DNA of 64,000 bases from an uncultured Lachnospiraceae bacterium. Lineage in GTDB: Bacteria; Bacillota; Clostridia; Lachnospirales; Lachnospiraceae. The notes beneath the pieces are model-generated. The model worked only from the letters and a program-made list of their open reading frames with translations, was not told the origin of the DNA and did no database searches. Positions 42,915 through 51,728 of this stretch are shown one piece after another; the first letter of the stretch is position 1, and each line of letters opens with the position of its first letter. The position numbers were made by a program, and so were the translations under genes. The DNA lies in contig CAJUHJ010000006.1 in NCBI GenBank assembly GCA_910586355.1, positions 66,617 to 130,616 on the forward strand. The letters run 5' to 3'.

Positions 42915-43364
42915 ATGAAACGCTTACAGAAAAAAACAAGGAATATTTTAGCATTTGCGCTGGCGGCAGTTTTGCTGGTATCGGCGGCAGGCTGCGGAAA
43001 GAGTGCAGATACAAATGCGGCAACCGAAACAGAAACTGCGGCAGGCAGCGAAACATCGGTAAATGTAGTTGGTGAAGGCAGCCGGCAGTTTGGCTTTACC
43101 GTGGTAGAAAAAGAAGGGAAAGAAACAGAATTCGAAGTGCATACAGACAAAGAGACCGTTGGGGAAGCGTTGTTAGAGCTTGATTTGATTGCTGGAGAAG
43201 ACGGTGAATATGGGCTTTATGTGACGACAGTAAACGGTATTACGGTTGATTTTGATACAGACGGGGTGTATTGGGCGTTTTATATCAATGATGAATATGC
43301 GCAGTCAGGAGTAGATGCAACGCCGATTGAAGAAGGCGCCAATTATTCCTTCCGGGTAGAATAA
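42915..43364 (+). CDS. DUF4430 (transcobalamin C-terminal-like) lipoprotein
   Basis: 149 residues. Start ATG 42915 lies 8 nt after AAGGAG; ATG 42909 is too close. Signal peptide with lipobox SAAGC (Cys27), acidic linker, then a DUF4430 domain (about 60-149) with ETVGEALLELDLI, YGLYVTTVNGITVDFDTDGV and YWAFYINDEYAQSGVDATPI. This fold is shared with the beta domain of transcobalamin/intrinsic factor. Under a B12 riboswitch and next to an ECF S component, it is probably a surface corrinoid-binding protein. Confidence 0.85.
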   Translation: MKRLQKKTRNILAFALAAVLLVSAAGCGKSADTNAATETETAAGSETSVNVVGEGSRQFGFTVVEKEGKETEFEVHTDKETVGEALLELDLIAGEDGEYGLYVTTVNGITVDFDTDGVYWAFYINDEYAQSGVDATPIEEGANYSFRVE

Positions 43365-43366
43365 TA

Positions 43367-43894
43367 TTGAAACTGACGACGAGAGAGGCGGCGGTTTTTG
43401 CAATGCTTGGAACCGTTATGTATGTTTCCAAGATGATAATGGAAGTGGCGCCAAATATTCATCTGCTGGGTGTTTTTACAATTGCATATACGGTTGTATA
43501 CAGGAAAAAAGCATTATATCCAATCTATATCTATGTATTTTTAAACGGTATATTCAGCGGTTTTGCAGGATGGTGGATTCCATATTTATATATATGGACC
43601 ATTTTGTGGGGAATCGTTATGCTTTTGCCGCCCAATATGCCTAAAAAATTAAAGCCGGTTGTGTACATGACAGTATGCGCGGTACATGGATTTTTATTTG
43701 GGACATTGTATGCTCCTGTGCAGGCAGTTTTGTATGGTTTTAGCCTGGAAGGGATGATCGCATGGATTATCGCCGGGCTTCCGTGGGATTTCATCCATGG
43801 AGTCAGCAATTTTTTCTGTGGAATCCTGGTGCTTCCTGTGGTTTTAGCATTGCAGACGGCAGAAAAGTGCGCCAAAAATGGCTGGAGTTCCTAG
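43367..43894 (+). CDS. ECF transporter S component, predicted cobalamin/corrinoid-specific
   Basis: 175 residues with five to six membrane helices and the S-component start KLTTREAAVFAMLGTVMYVS. TTG start 43367 lies 2 nt after the lipoprotein stop, so the two are translationally linked. S components bind the vitamin and use a shared EcfAA'T module, which is absent here. B12-type substrate follows from the riboswitch and DUF4430 partner. It is not the same as CbiM or BtuC. Confidence 0.8.
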   Translation: MKLTTREAAVFAMLGTVMYVSKMIMEVAPNIHLLGVFTIAYTVVYRKKALYPIYIYVFLNGIFSGFAGWWIPYLYIWTILWGIVMLLPPNMPKKLKPVVYMTVCAVHGFLFGTLYAPVQAVLYGFSLEGMIAWIIAGLPWDFIHGVSNFFCGILVLPVVLALQTAEKCAKNGWSS

Positions 43895-43957
43895 TATATA
43901 AATATTTTATGGCAAAAAGAATATAATTGATTACATAGAAACTTAAGTGTATAAGCA

Positions 43958-43994
43958 AAAAGTCGATATATTTATATTATATCGGCTTTTTCGT
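43958..43994 (+). terminator. Terminator of the B12 operon
   Basis: AAAAGTCGATATA (43958-43970) with TATATCGGCTTTT (43978-43990, one G-U), T run to 43991. Confidence 0.85.
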
Positions 43995-44027
43995 TTGCCT
44001 GTCTTCTTTTTGTAATATGGAGGAATT

Positions 44028-44729
44028 ATGTTAAAAGTTGCAATTTGTGATGATGATATTTATATCAGGGAATTTGTAAAGGAAATTGTAAACCGCACGA
44101 TTTGTGTAAAAGCAGATTTGTATGAAACGGGTGAAGCGCTTCTTGCTTCGCAAGTGGAGTATGATATTCTTTTTTTGGATATTTGCCTGAATAATTCAAA
44201 AGAAGGTTTGCGAATGGATGGGATGGAAACGGCAAGGAAACTTAGGGCATATTCTAAAGGGCTTATTATTTTTATTACGGCTGTGCGGGAATATGTGTTT
44301 GAGGCGTACGACGTAGAGGCGTTTCATTATCTGACAAAACCCATAGATGAAGAAAAACTCTGTGAAGTGTTAAGGCGCGCGGCACAAAAGGCAAAGGAAC
44401 GAAGTACGGAGCCTGTTTTACTGATTAAGACGAATGGAAAATTTTTAAAAATACCAAAAGAGGATATTTATTATGTAGAAAATGATGGCCGAAAGGTGAT
44501 TTTGCATACGGCGTCTGGTACGTATTCCTATTATGAAAAAATGGAAACCCTGCAACGGGAATTAGGAGACGGATTTTTTCGCTCTCATCGGGGTTATCTT
44601 GTAAATTTAAAGGAAGTAGCCGGATACGATAGGACAAGCATAACGTTAAAGTGTAAGGATACTGTTTTTTTGGCAAAGTTGAAATACAATGATTTTGTGG
44701 CAGCTTATATGGAATATTTGATAAAATAA
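44028..44729 (+). CDS. LytTR-family response regulator (AgrA-like)
   Basis: 233 residues. Receiver domain (about 1-120) with acidic pair Asp9-Asp10 region (ICDDDIYI), phospho-acceptor Asp in ILFLDICLN, and Lys in YLTKPID; LytTR DNA-binding domain (about 130-232) with IPKEDIYYVENDGRKVILHT and FFRSHRGYLVNLKEVAGYDR. RBS GGAGG. It precedes its kinase by 16 nt. No AgrB/AgrD peptide system is near. Confidence 0.93.
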   Translation: MLKVAICDDDIYIREFVKEIVNRTICVKADLYETGEALLASQVEYDILFLDICLNNSKEGLRMDGMETARKLRAYSKGLIIFITAVREYVFEAYDVEAFHYLTKPIDEEKLCEVLRRAAQKAKERSTEPVLLIKTNGKFLKIPKEDIYYVENDGRKVILHTASGTYSYYEKMETLQRELGDGFFRSHRGYLVNLKEVAGYDRTSITLKCKDTVFLAKLKYNDFVAAYMEYLIK

Positions 44730-44745
44730 CCAAAATGGGGAAGAA

Positions 44746-46224
44746 ATGAAAGACGTCATTTATTTTTGGATGGATGCGGCAGAGCTGGCCATCTTTGGAG
44801 GTTTACTGATTTATTTAGTGAAAGGTATCTTGCCGGAACGGTTTATTTTAAAGAAAAAAATACACGCTTCATTTTTTATGTGGCTGCAGTTTGTGGCGCT
44901 TCGGCAGTTTTTAGCATACTCGCAATGGGCCAAAAAACTGATTTACGGAGCGGATATGTATATTGCCGATAGTAAACAGAGCATTCTTCCGTTTGCGGTC
45001 AGTTTTTTCGTTACATTGATTGCTGGAATGTTTTTTTACAAAGGCAGCCGCATGAAACTGCTGTCTTTGGTAACGGCGTATTATACATTGTGGGAATTGA
45101 CGCGTTTTCTTTTGTACCCGGCTGCGGTCTGGAGTATTACTGCTTTGGCAAAAGGTTATATGCAGAGGGAGTTTGAAAAGGGAAACCAGGATATTGCTTT
45201 GTTTGAACAAGGAATTGCACAGTTAGAGATGGTCTGGAATTTCCTGCATATTGTAATTATAATTGCGGGTTTCGGCTTTTTTATTTGGAAGTACAAGCGT
45301 TACCTTTTGTCCGGGCAAAATACGTATCAGGCTGAAGAAGCGGCGATATTATTTGTGCCGGAATTGCTGGGGCTTTTATTTGCGGTTATGCTGAGGAGCA
45401 TATTGTTTTATTATAAAAAACAGGTGTACAGCTTAATTGAACAGTATCCGGAATTAAATATAATGATTCCCTGTGTTTCGCTGTTATGTATCGCGTCCAT
45501 TCTGTTAAGTGTTAAAATGCTTGGCAAATTGGAAGAGGAACAGGAGAAAAGACAACGCGCGGAATTACATCAAAGACAGGCAGAAGAATTGTACAGTCAT
45601 GTCAAAGATATTGAAAATGTCAATGTAAAAATACGTGGTATGAAACATGATATGAAACATTATATTGCAGATATTAATGCGCTGCTTGCGAAAATTGAAT
45701 CAGGGGATGTGCAGGCGAAAGAAGAAGTGCGCCGGTATGCAGATTCTCTGCATATGTCGTTAGAAAGCCTGGATACAAAATGTAAAACCAATCATCCGGT
45801 AACAGACGTGATTTTAGGGCGGTATGAGCGTCTTACAGAGCAGAAGAATATTGCGTTTGCCAGCGATTTTGTTTATCCGGATCATATGGGTATAGACGTG
45901 TTTGATATTAGCGTAATTTTGAACAATGGACTTGAAAATGCCTTAGAAGCCTGTGAAAAGGAAGCGGAATGTGCGGAAATGAAAATTGTTTCAAAACAAA
46001 GAGGGAATATGTTCTTAATTACAATAGAAAATAGTTTTACGCACACTCTGCAATGGGAAGATGGATTTCCTGTTTCTGAAAAGAAAGGAAGCGGACATGG
46101 CCTTGGCATGAAAAATATCAGGGATCGTGCGGAACAATATTATGGCAGGGCAGACATTCAGGTAAAAGAAGGCAGGTTTTACTTGACAGTTATGCTGCAG
46201 GGAAGTACAAAACATTCTCTTTAA
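44746..46224 (+). CDS. GHKL sensor histidine kinase (AgrC-like)
   Basis: 492 residues. About six N-terminal membrane helices (to about residue 255), a dimerisation segment with KIRGMKHDMKHYIADINALL holding the His that is normally phosphorylated (MKHD), and a GHKL ATPase domain with N box NNGLENALEAC and G box GSGHGLGMKNIRDRAEQYYG. The AgrC-like plan suggests a peptide or small-molecule signal. Pairs with the LytTR regulator. Confidence 0.92.
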   Translation: MKDVIYFWMDAAELAIFGGLLIYLVKGILPERFILKKKIHASFFMWLQFVALRQFLAYSQWAKKLIYGADMYIADSKQSILPFAVSFFVTLIAGMFFYKGSRMKLLSLVTAYYTLWELTRFLLYPAAVWSITALAKGYMQREFEKGNQDIALFEQGIAQLEMVWNFLHIVIIIAGFGFFIWKYKRYLLSGQNTYQAEEAAILFVPELLGLLFAVMLRSILFYYKKQVYSLIEQYPELNIMIPCVSLLCIASILLSVKMLGKLEEEQEKRQRAELHQRQAEELYSHVKDIENVNVKIRGMKHDMKHYIADINALLAKIESGDVQAKEEVRRYADSLHMSLESLDTKCKTNHPVTDVILGRYERLTEQKNIAFASDFVYPDHMGIDVFDISVILNNGLENALEACEKEAECAEMKIVSKQRGNMFLITIENSFTHTLQWEDGFPVSEKKGSGHGLGMKNIRDRAEQYYGRADIQVKEGRFYLTVMLQGSTKHSL

Positions 46225-46278
46225 TGACAAAAATTATATTATTTGTTACAAAAGACTGTACAGAAATCAAAATAAGGA

Positions 46279-46317
46279 CGATATTAAAAATATCGGTTAA
46301 TGAAATCGCAGTATAAT
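46279..46317 (+). promoter_or_regulatory. Palindrome and -10 box upstream of the first helical gene
   Basis: CGATATT-AAA-AATATCG (46279-46295) is a perfect 7+7 palindrome; TATAAT lies at 46312-46317 with no clear -35. The palindrome occupies the -35 region and could be a regulator site replacing it. Confidence 0.5.
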
Positions 46318-46347
46318 ACAAAACAGAATATAACAGGAGGGATTTTT

Positions 46348-47028
46348 ATGCGGATTACAAATCAGATGTTAGCCTTAACAGCTCAAAAGAGTGGAATTTC
46401 TTTACAGCCGAATACTTTATTGGATATTATGAATAAAAAGCAGTCTGTTTCTTCAGACTTAATATCTTCTTTGGGCAATACAAAAAATACAAATTCGCTG
46501 CTTCAAAAATTAAATCAAAAGGACGACAAGCAGTTAGCGGCGTCAGCAGAAAGTTTGGGCAGTTATATGTCAAGTTTACAAGAAGAAGGAGAAGATTCAT
46601 TATTTGGAAAGGCAGAAGCATCCGGCGATACCTCTGAGCTTGTCAAACAAATATCAAATATGAAAAATGCTTACAATAAGACGGTAAAATATTTAAAGAA
46701 TTCAGACTCGCCGCTAAATCATTTTTATATGCAGGAGCTGAAAAGTTATGTGTCCGATAATGCCGAAGCTTTAAAAGCAGTAGGAGTGACAAGAAATAAT
46801 GATGGAAGTTTAAGCATTAATCAGGATACTTTAAGCGCTGCGGGAGTAGACGAATTAAAAGCAGCATTTGGAAGCGGTTCTGGTTTTTCTGAAAAAGTCG
46901 GCTATGTCAGCGGCAGGATTAGTGAGAATGTTTCTGCAGTTTCTAATAGTATATTAAGCGGTTACAACAGCAGTGGAAGGGAAGCGTTAAATGCGTTTTC
47001 AAAAAACATGTATAATTTCTGGGGATAG
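46348..47028 (+). CDS. Helical protein with flagellin/HAP-like start, unknown
   Basis: 226 residues. ATG 46348 follows ACAGGAGGG. MRITNQMLALTAQKSGISLQ recalls the N-terminus of flagellar hook-associated proteins (FlgL), and the serine/asparagine-rich helical C-terminus (EKVGYVSGRISENVSAVSNS) also looks flagellar-axial-like, but the central region matches no family I know. No signal peptide or membrane helix. If exported, it would be through a flagellar-type route. Next gene follows after 9 nt. Confidence 0.5.
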   Translation: MRITNQMLALTAQKSGISLQPNTLLDIMNKKQSVSSDLISSLGNTKNTNSLLQKLNQKDDKQLAASAESLGSYMSSLQEEGEDSLFGKAEASGDTSELVKQISNMKNAYNKTVKYLKNSDSPLNHFYMQELKSYVSDNAEALKAVGVTRNNDGSLSINQDTLSAAGVDELKAAFGSGSGFSEKVGYVSGRISENVSAVSNSILSGYNSSGREALNAFSKNMYNFWG

Positions 47029-47037
47029 GTGAGGCTT

Positions 47038-47442
47038 ATGATAGGCAATGTGGGTTCGCTCGTAGAGTCGATGAATGCAGCAAATAATGCAAAACTCCAT
47101 CAGAATACAGCAAATACGACGTCAGAAAATTTTAAAAATTATCTAAACGCTGCATTGTTAAATTCCCAAAGCGGACTTTTTTCAAGCGGGCTAAGTTCCG
47201 GGTATTCTTATTTTAATCCAATCTCTGGATCCATTTGGCAGACAGTTGTTTTGGAGGCATTGAGAGATGAGCTGAAAAAAGGAAAAGAATCGGAGGAGAA
47301 GAAAGGATCTGATTCGGAGAAAGATACATTCGATACGCAGGCTCAAAAGACGAAAAAAGAAGATTGGGCGCGTATTCGTGTGATACGCAGGTATCAGTCG
47401 CCTGTACTTGAAGAAAGCAAAAAAGGTGGTATTTTGCTTTAG
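47038..47442 (+). CDS. Small low-complexity protein, unknown, paired with the previous gene
   Basis: 134 residues from ATG 47038; GTG 47029 is an alternative. Asparagine/serine-rich first half (NAANNAKLHQNTANTTSENF; GLFSSGLSSGYSYFNPISGS) and a charged second half with KGKESEEKKGSDSEKD. No membrane segment or catalytic motif. It is co-transcribed with the preceding gene and both end at one terminator. Confidence 0.6.
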   Translation: MIGNVGSLVESMNAANNAKLHQNTANTTSENFKNYLNAALLNSQSGLFSSGLSSGYSYFNPISGSIWQTVVLEALRDELKKGKESEEKKGSDSEKDTFDTQAQKTKKEDWARIRVIRRYQSPVLEESKKGGILL

Positions 47443-47467
47443 CGTAATTGAACATACTAAGAAAAAG

Positions 47468-47496
47468 AGACTATTGCTTTTGCGGTAGTCTTTTTT
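47468..47496 (+). terminator. Intrinsic terminator after the helical gene pair
   Basis: AGACTATTGC (47468-47477), loop TTTT, GCGGTAGTCT (47482-47491, two G-U), T run to 47496. Confidence 0.85.
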
Positions 47497-47635
47497 GAAT
47501 CCACATTTTACGTTTATTTTGGAAAAAATTGGGTAAAATGAAATATCAAGTTGTGATTTATAATTTTGTGTGGTAGAATTATCCTAATTTTTGGAAGTCA
47601 TTCAAAAAATGTATGAAATTGAAAGGAAGAAAAAT

Positions 47636-48985
47636 ATGCCTGGGCTTTTAGAACTCAACCAAACCTACTGTGAAAGCATTACAAAAGAAAAAACGCTTCA
47701 CGCGGTAAGCGCATTGGAAGAAATTGCATATATGAATTCTTCAACGGCAAAATATCACGGAAGATGCGTCAGCACGCTTTATATACCGAAAATATTTACA
47801 GAAGAAGATATCGCTAATTTTAAACAGTTAATAAAAGTTTTGTATGGAATATTTGATAAAGTAATTGCGCAGTACAGAAAAGATTCCGTTTACCGGAGTT
47901 TATTTGCTTTTCCAAAAGAATTAGAAGATTTCATTTTACGGACGCCCCAATATCGCAGCAATATCCCGATTGCGCGTATTGATATATTTTACAATGAAGA
48001 AACAAAGGATTTTAAATTTTGTGAATTTAATACGGATGGTTCAAGCGCAATGAACGAGGACAGGGAGTTAAATCATGCTTTAAAGCTTACGCTGGGCTAC
48101 CAAAAGCTTGCACAGAGCTATCAGATTCAAACGCTTGAATTATTTGATTCATGGGTAGAAACGTCACTTCGAATTTATCAGGAAACCAATGATGCAAAAG
48201 AACATCCATACGTTGCGATTGTAGATTTTATGGAAAGCGCGACAAACAATGAATTTGAGATTTTTGCAGACTGCTACCGCAGCCATGGAGCAGAATGTGA
48301 AATTTGCGAAATAAGGGAGTTGAAATTTCAAAATGGAAAGTTATACGGCAAAGGCGGCAGGCCGATAGATATGATTTACCGCCGCGCAGTGACAAGCGAT
48401 GTTATAAAGTATTATGAAGAAGTCGCCGATTTTATTGCGGCAGTGAAAGCGAGGGCCGTATGCCTTATTGGAGATTTTACGACACAGATTGCGCATAATA
48501 AAGTATTGTACCAGATTTTACATCATCCAATGACGCAGGAATTTTTGTCAGAAGAAGAACGGGCCTATGTGAAAGCGCACGTACCGTATACCGCTTTGAT
48601 GACAGCGGATTATCTGCCTTATGATAAGATGATTGCCAATAAAGACAATTATATTATAAAACCGCTGGATTCCTACGGTTCAAAGGGTGTATTTGCCGGG
48701 GTAGAATTTGAAAATACAGACGAATGGAAAAAAATGGTGGATACTCATCGAAAAGAAGGGTATCTCGTGCAGGAATTTTGCATGCCTTATCAAACAAAAA
48801 ATATCGACTTTTCCAAGGGGGCAGACACAGATTTTATTGACGTATCGAATCTGACTGGATTATTCGTCTATGACGGAGAATTCCAGGGGATTTATTCGCG
48901 CGTATCGCGGGGCAAAATTATTTCGACGCAGTACAGTGAAATTGCTCTTCCATCCATAATTGTCAAAGAAAAAGATAAAAAATAA
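47636..48985 (+). CDS. Glutathionylspermidine synthase-like ATP-grasp ligase
   Basis: 449 residues. Start ATG 47636 lies 6 nt after AAAGGAAG; upstream in-frame codons lack an RBS. The GSP-synthase/ATP-grasp signatures are IARIDIFYNEETKDFKFCEF, NTDGSSAMNEDREL, and YIIKPLDSYGSKGVFAGVEF near the C-terminus. Such enzymes join a carboxylate to an amine with ATP. The bacterium probably has no glutathionylspermidine; a peptide or polyamine ligase is a better general label. It is followed after 18 nt by an HdeD-like gene. Confidence 0.78.
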   Translation: MPGLLELNQTYCESITKEKTLHAVSALEEIAYMNSSTAKYHGRCVSTLYIPKIFTEEDIANFKQLIKVLYGIFDKVIAQYRKDSVYRSLFAFPKELEDFILRTPQYRSNIPIARIDIFYNEETKDFKFCEFNTDGSSAMNEDRELNHALKLTLGYQKLAQSYQIQTLELFDSWVETSLRIYQETNDAKEHPYVAIVDFMESATNNEFEIFADCYRSHGAECEICEIRELKFQNGKLYGKGGRPIDMIYRRAVTSDVIKYYEEVADFIAAVKARAVCLIGDFTTQIAHNKVLYQILHHPMTQEFLSEEERAYVKAHVPYTALMTADYLPYDKMIANKDNYIIKPLDSYGSKGVFAGVEFENTDEWKKMVDTHRKEGYLVQEFCMPYQTKNIDFSKGADTDFIDVSNLTGLFVYDGEFQGIYSRVSRGKIISTQYSEIALPSIIVKEKDKK

Positions 48986-49003
48986 AAGGAGGCTTTTTAC
49001 TAT

Positions 49004-49624
49004 ATGAAGGAATTATTTCAAAGGATAAAACTGGATGTAATTATCGGCGCTGTATGCTGCATTGCCTTTGGTATTGTTTTGATTTTATGGCCGACGGAGG
49101 TGACGACGATAGCCTGCAAAATGATTGCGGCAGTCATTGCTGTTTTAGGGCTTGTGACGCTGATTAGTTATCTATTAAATACAAAAGAAAAGCATAGAAT
49201 CAATCTTCCGCTTGGTCTTGTACTTTTATTTATTGGCATTTGGATTTTTTTAAAGCCGAATAGTATCCAGAGTATGCTTTTAATCGGAATCGGCGTGGTG
49301 CTTTTTGTCCATGGTTTTGAGGACTTTAAATATGCGCTTGAAACAAGACGGTACGGGTATGAGTTTTACTGGGTCATTCTGCTGATGTCTGTTGTTGGCA
49401 TGGGACTTGGGATTGCTTGTATTGTCGATAGTTTCGGCGTGATTTCCGTAGCGCTGGCATTTGTAGGCTTGGCGTTGATTTATGACGGTATTACAGACAT
49501 CTGGATTGTCAGCCGTATTGCAAAAACTGCAAAATCAGTGAAACAGCAGGTAGATGAATTTCATGTGGTAGAAACAGAGGCAGAAGTCATAACAGAAGAT
49601 GTGACAGAAGAAAGTGAGATGTAA
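49004..49624 (+). CDS. HdeD-family (DUF308) membrane protein
   Basis: 206 residues with six membrane helices in three DUF308 hairpins (VIIGAVCCIAFGIVLILWPT; IAAVIAVLGLVTLISYLL; LGLVLLFIGIWIFLKPN; MLLIGIGVVLFVHGFEDF; ILLMSVVGMGLGIACIVDSF; ISVALAFVGLALIYDGITDI) and an acidic cytoplasmic tail. HdeD is linked to acid stress in enterobacteria; a role here is not shown. RBS AAGGAGG. Confidence 0.87.
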   Translation: MKELFQRIKLDVIIGAVCCIAFGIVLILWPTEVTTIACKMIAAVIAVLGLVTLISYLLNTKEKHRINLPLGLVLLFIGIWIFLKPNSIQSMLLIGIGVVLFVHGFEDFKYALETRRYGYEFYWVILLMSVVGMGLGIACIVDSFGVISVALAFVGLALIYDGITDIWIVSRIAKTAKSVKQQVDEFHVVETEAEVITEDVTEESEM

Positions 49625-49629
49625 TTGAA

Positions 49630-50994
49630 ATGGAAGCACAAACAGAGAATAAGATGGGAACGATGCCGATTAATCGGCTGCTGGTGAATATTTCGCTGCC
49701 TATGGTAGTATCAATGCTGGTGCAGGCGCTTTATAATATTGTAGACAGTATTTTTGTGGCGCAGATTGATGAATATGCACTGACAGCCGTTTCGCTGGCG
49801 TTTCCTCTTCAAAATTTTATGATTGCAGTAGCGGCCGGAACCGGAGTCGGCGTCAATGCGCTTTTATCAAAACGGCTCGGTGAAAAGCGCATGAAAGAAG
49901 TTAATTTAACTGCTGGCAACGCAGTATTTTTGACATTTGTAAATTACGCGCTGTTTGTAATTATTGGCGTTTTCTTTTCTGAGCTGTATTTTGAACTGCA
50001 GACAGATATTCCGGAGATTATCCAATATGGAAAAACATATCTTTTGATTTGTACGGCGGCTAGTTTTGGAATGTATGGGCAGTTTTGTTTTGAACGGCTT
50101 TTGCAGGCCACCGGACGGACGGTATGTACCATGATTACACAGACAACGGGTGCGGTCATTAACCTAATCTTTGACCCAATTTTGATATTTGGGATGTTTG
50201 GTTTTCCGAAAATGGGAATCGCGGGCGCAGCGGTTGCTACGGTATTTGGACAGATTGTGGCGATGATTTTTGCCTTTTATTATAATCAGAAAAAAAATAC
50301 AGAGATTCGTCTTACAATTTCAAATATCCGTCCTGATAAACAAACGTTAAAGCAGATTTACGAAGTGGCAATTCCGGCAATCCTTATGCAGTCCATTGGT
50401 TCCGTAATGACATTTTTTATGAATAAAATTCTGCTTGGGTTTACTTCTACGGCAGCTGCAGTATTTGGGGTGTTTTTCAAATTACAGAGTTTCATTTTTA
50501 TGCCTGTGTTTGGTATGAATAACGGTTTGATTCCAATTGTGGCATATAATTACGGCGCCGGATATAAAGACAGGATTATGAAAGTAATGAAAAGCAGTAT
50601 GATTGCGGCTGTTGTGATGATGGTTGCTGGGCTTTTGACGGCAGAACTGATACCTGATAAATTGCTGCTCCTTTTTAACGCGTCAGATCAAATGGTGGAA
50701 ATCGGCGTTCCAGCGCTTCGTATTCTAAGCGTATGCTATTTGTTTGCTGGAATTTCAATTGTAGCGAGCGGTGTTTTTCAGGGGCTTGGAAAAAGTGTGT
50801 ACAGTTTGGTGCTTTCCATTATCCGGCAGCTTGTGATTCTGCTCCCGGCGGCCTATCTGTTATCTTTAACCGGCATACTAGAAGCAGTTTGGTTTTCGTT
50901 TCCGCTTGCCGAGCTTGCAGCATTATTTATGACCTGCATTTATTTGAAAAAAGTGAATAAGAATTTAGATAATATGATTGCGGCAAGAAAGTAA
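49630..50994 (+). CDS. MATE-family efflux transporter
   Basis: 454 residues, twelve membrane helices. INRLLVNISLPMVVSMLVQA, LYNIVDSIFVAQIDEYALTA and the second-half repeat VAIPAILMQSIGSVMTFFMN are typical of NorM/DinF-type MATE proteins, which exchange cations for drugs or metabolites. It is followed after 9 nt by a TetR gene that probably controls it. Confidence 0.92.
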   Translation: MEAQTENKMGTMPINRLLVNISLPMVVSMLVQALYNIVDSIFVAQIDEYALTAVSLAFPLQNFMIAVAAGTGVGVNALLSKRLGEKRMKEVNLTAGNAVFLTFVNYALFVIIGVFFSELYFELQTDIPEIIQYGKTYLLICTAASFGMYGQFCFERLLQATGRTVCTMITQTTGAVINLIFDPILIFGMFGFPKMGIAGAAVATVFGQIVAMIFAFYYNQKKNTEIRLTISNIRPDKQTLKQIYEVAIPAILMQSIGSVMTFFMNKILLGFTSTAAAVFGVFFKLQSFIFMPVFGMNNGLIPIVAYNYGAGYKDRIMKVMKSSMIAAVVMMVAGLLTAELIPDKLLLLFNASDQMVEIGVPALRILSVCYLFAGISIVASGVFQGLGKSVYSLVLSIIRQLVILLPAAYLLSLTGILEAVWFSFPLAELAALFMTCIYLKKVNKNLDNMIAARK

Positions 50995-51003
50995 GGAGGT
51001 TGT

Positions 51004-51567
51004 ATGGCAGTGTCTTTAAAAAATGTGACAGATACTCTGTTGGCAGAAAGTTTTAAAGAACTTGTATTGCAACATTCAATAGAAAAAATAACGATTAAAG
51101 AAATTACGGATAAAGCAGGCGTGATACGGCCTACATTTTATAACCATTTTCAGGATAAGTATGAACTTTTGGAGTGGATTATCCGGACAGATTTACTAGA
51201 GCCGATACGTCCGCTGATTGAAAACCAGATGGTAGACGAGGCGCTGCTGCTGTTATTTATGAACATAGAAAAAGAACAGAAATTTTATATTCAGGCAGCC
51301 AGATTAGAGGGACAAAATTCATTTGAATCAATCGCCAGAGGTTGTGTGAAAGGAATTTTGCTTGATATTATTGAGAAAAATTCAAAAGATAAAATGCTAA
51401 AATTTCCTTGGCTGACACCGGAACGCATTGCGGAGTATTATGCACAGTCGATGTGCTCTGTGGTAATTACGTGGATGAAAAGCGGCCTTGCAGTTTCTGC
51501 AAAAGAGCTTGCTGAGATTTATAATTACATAATGAAACATTCGATTTCAGAAGTATTGGCGGAGTAA
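51004..51567 (+). CDS. TetR-family regulator
   Basis: 187 residues. N-terminal HTH KITIKEITDKAGVIRPTFYN then HFQDKYELLEWIIRTDLLEP; the C-terminal half is the ligand domain of the TetR_C_8/DhaS-like subgroup (FESIARGCVKGILLDIIEKN). AAGGAGG precedes the ATG. It probably represses the MATE gene and perhaps the downstream MMPL operon. Confidence 0.9.
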   Translation: MAVSLKNVTDTLLAESFKELVLQHSIEKITIKEITDKAGVIRPTFYNHFQDKYELLEWIIRTDLLEPIRPLIENQMVDEALLLLFMNIEKEQKFYIQAARLEGQNSFESIARGCVKGILLDIIEKNSKDKMLKFPWLTPERIAEYYAQSMCSVVITWMKSGLAVSAKELAEIYNYIMKHSISEVLAE

Positions 51568-51650
51568 GTATTTTTATCATACAAATTACAAAAGGTGTTT
51601 TTCCTGTTATACAATGTCTCTTATATGTATAAATTCAAAGACAAAACAAA

Positions 51651-51685
51651 AAGATTGAATATTTTCATATTCAGTCTTTTTTTTT
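51651..51685 (+). terminator. Terminator after the TetR gene
   Basis: AAGATTGAATAT (51651-51662), loop TTTC, ATATTCAGTCTT (51667-51678, one G-U), T run to 51685. It ends 44 nt before the MMPL start. Confidence 0.85.
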
Positions 51686-51728
51686 ATACTGACTTATGAA
51701 AAGAAGAAAGAAAAGAGATGAGAGGAAC

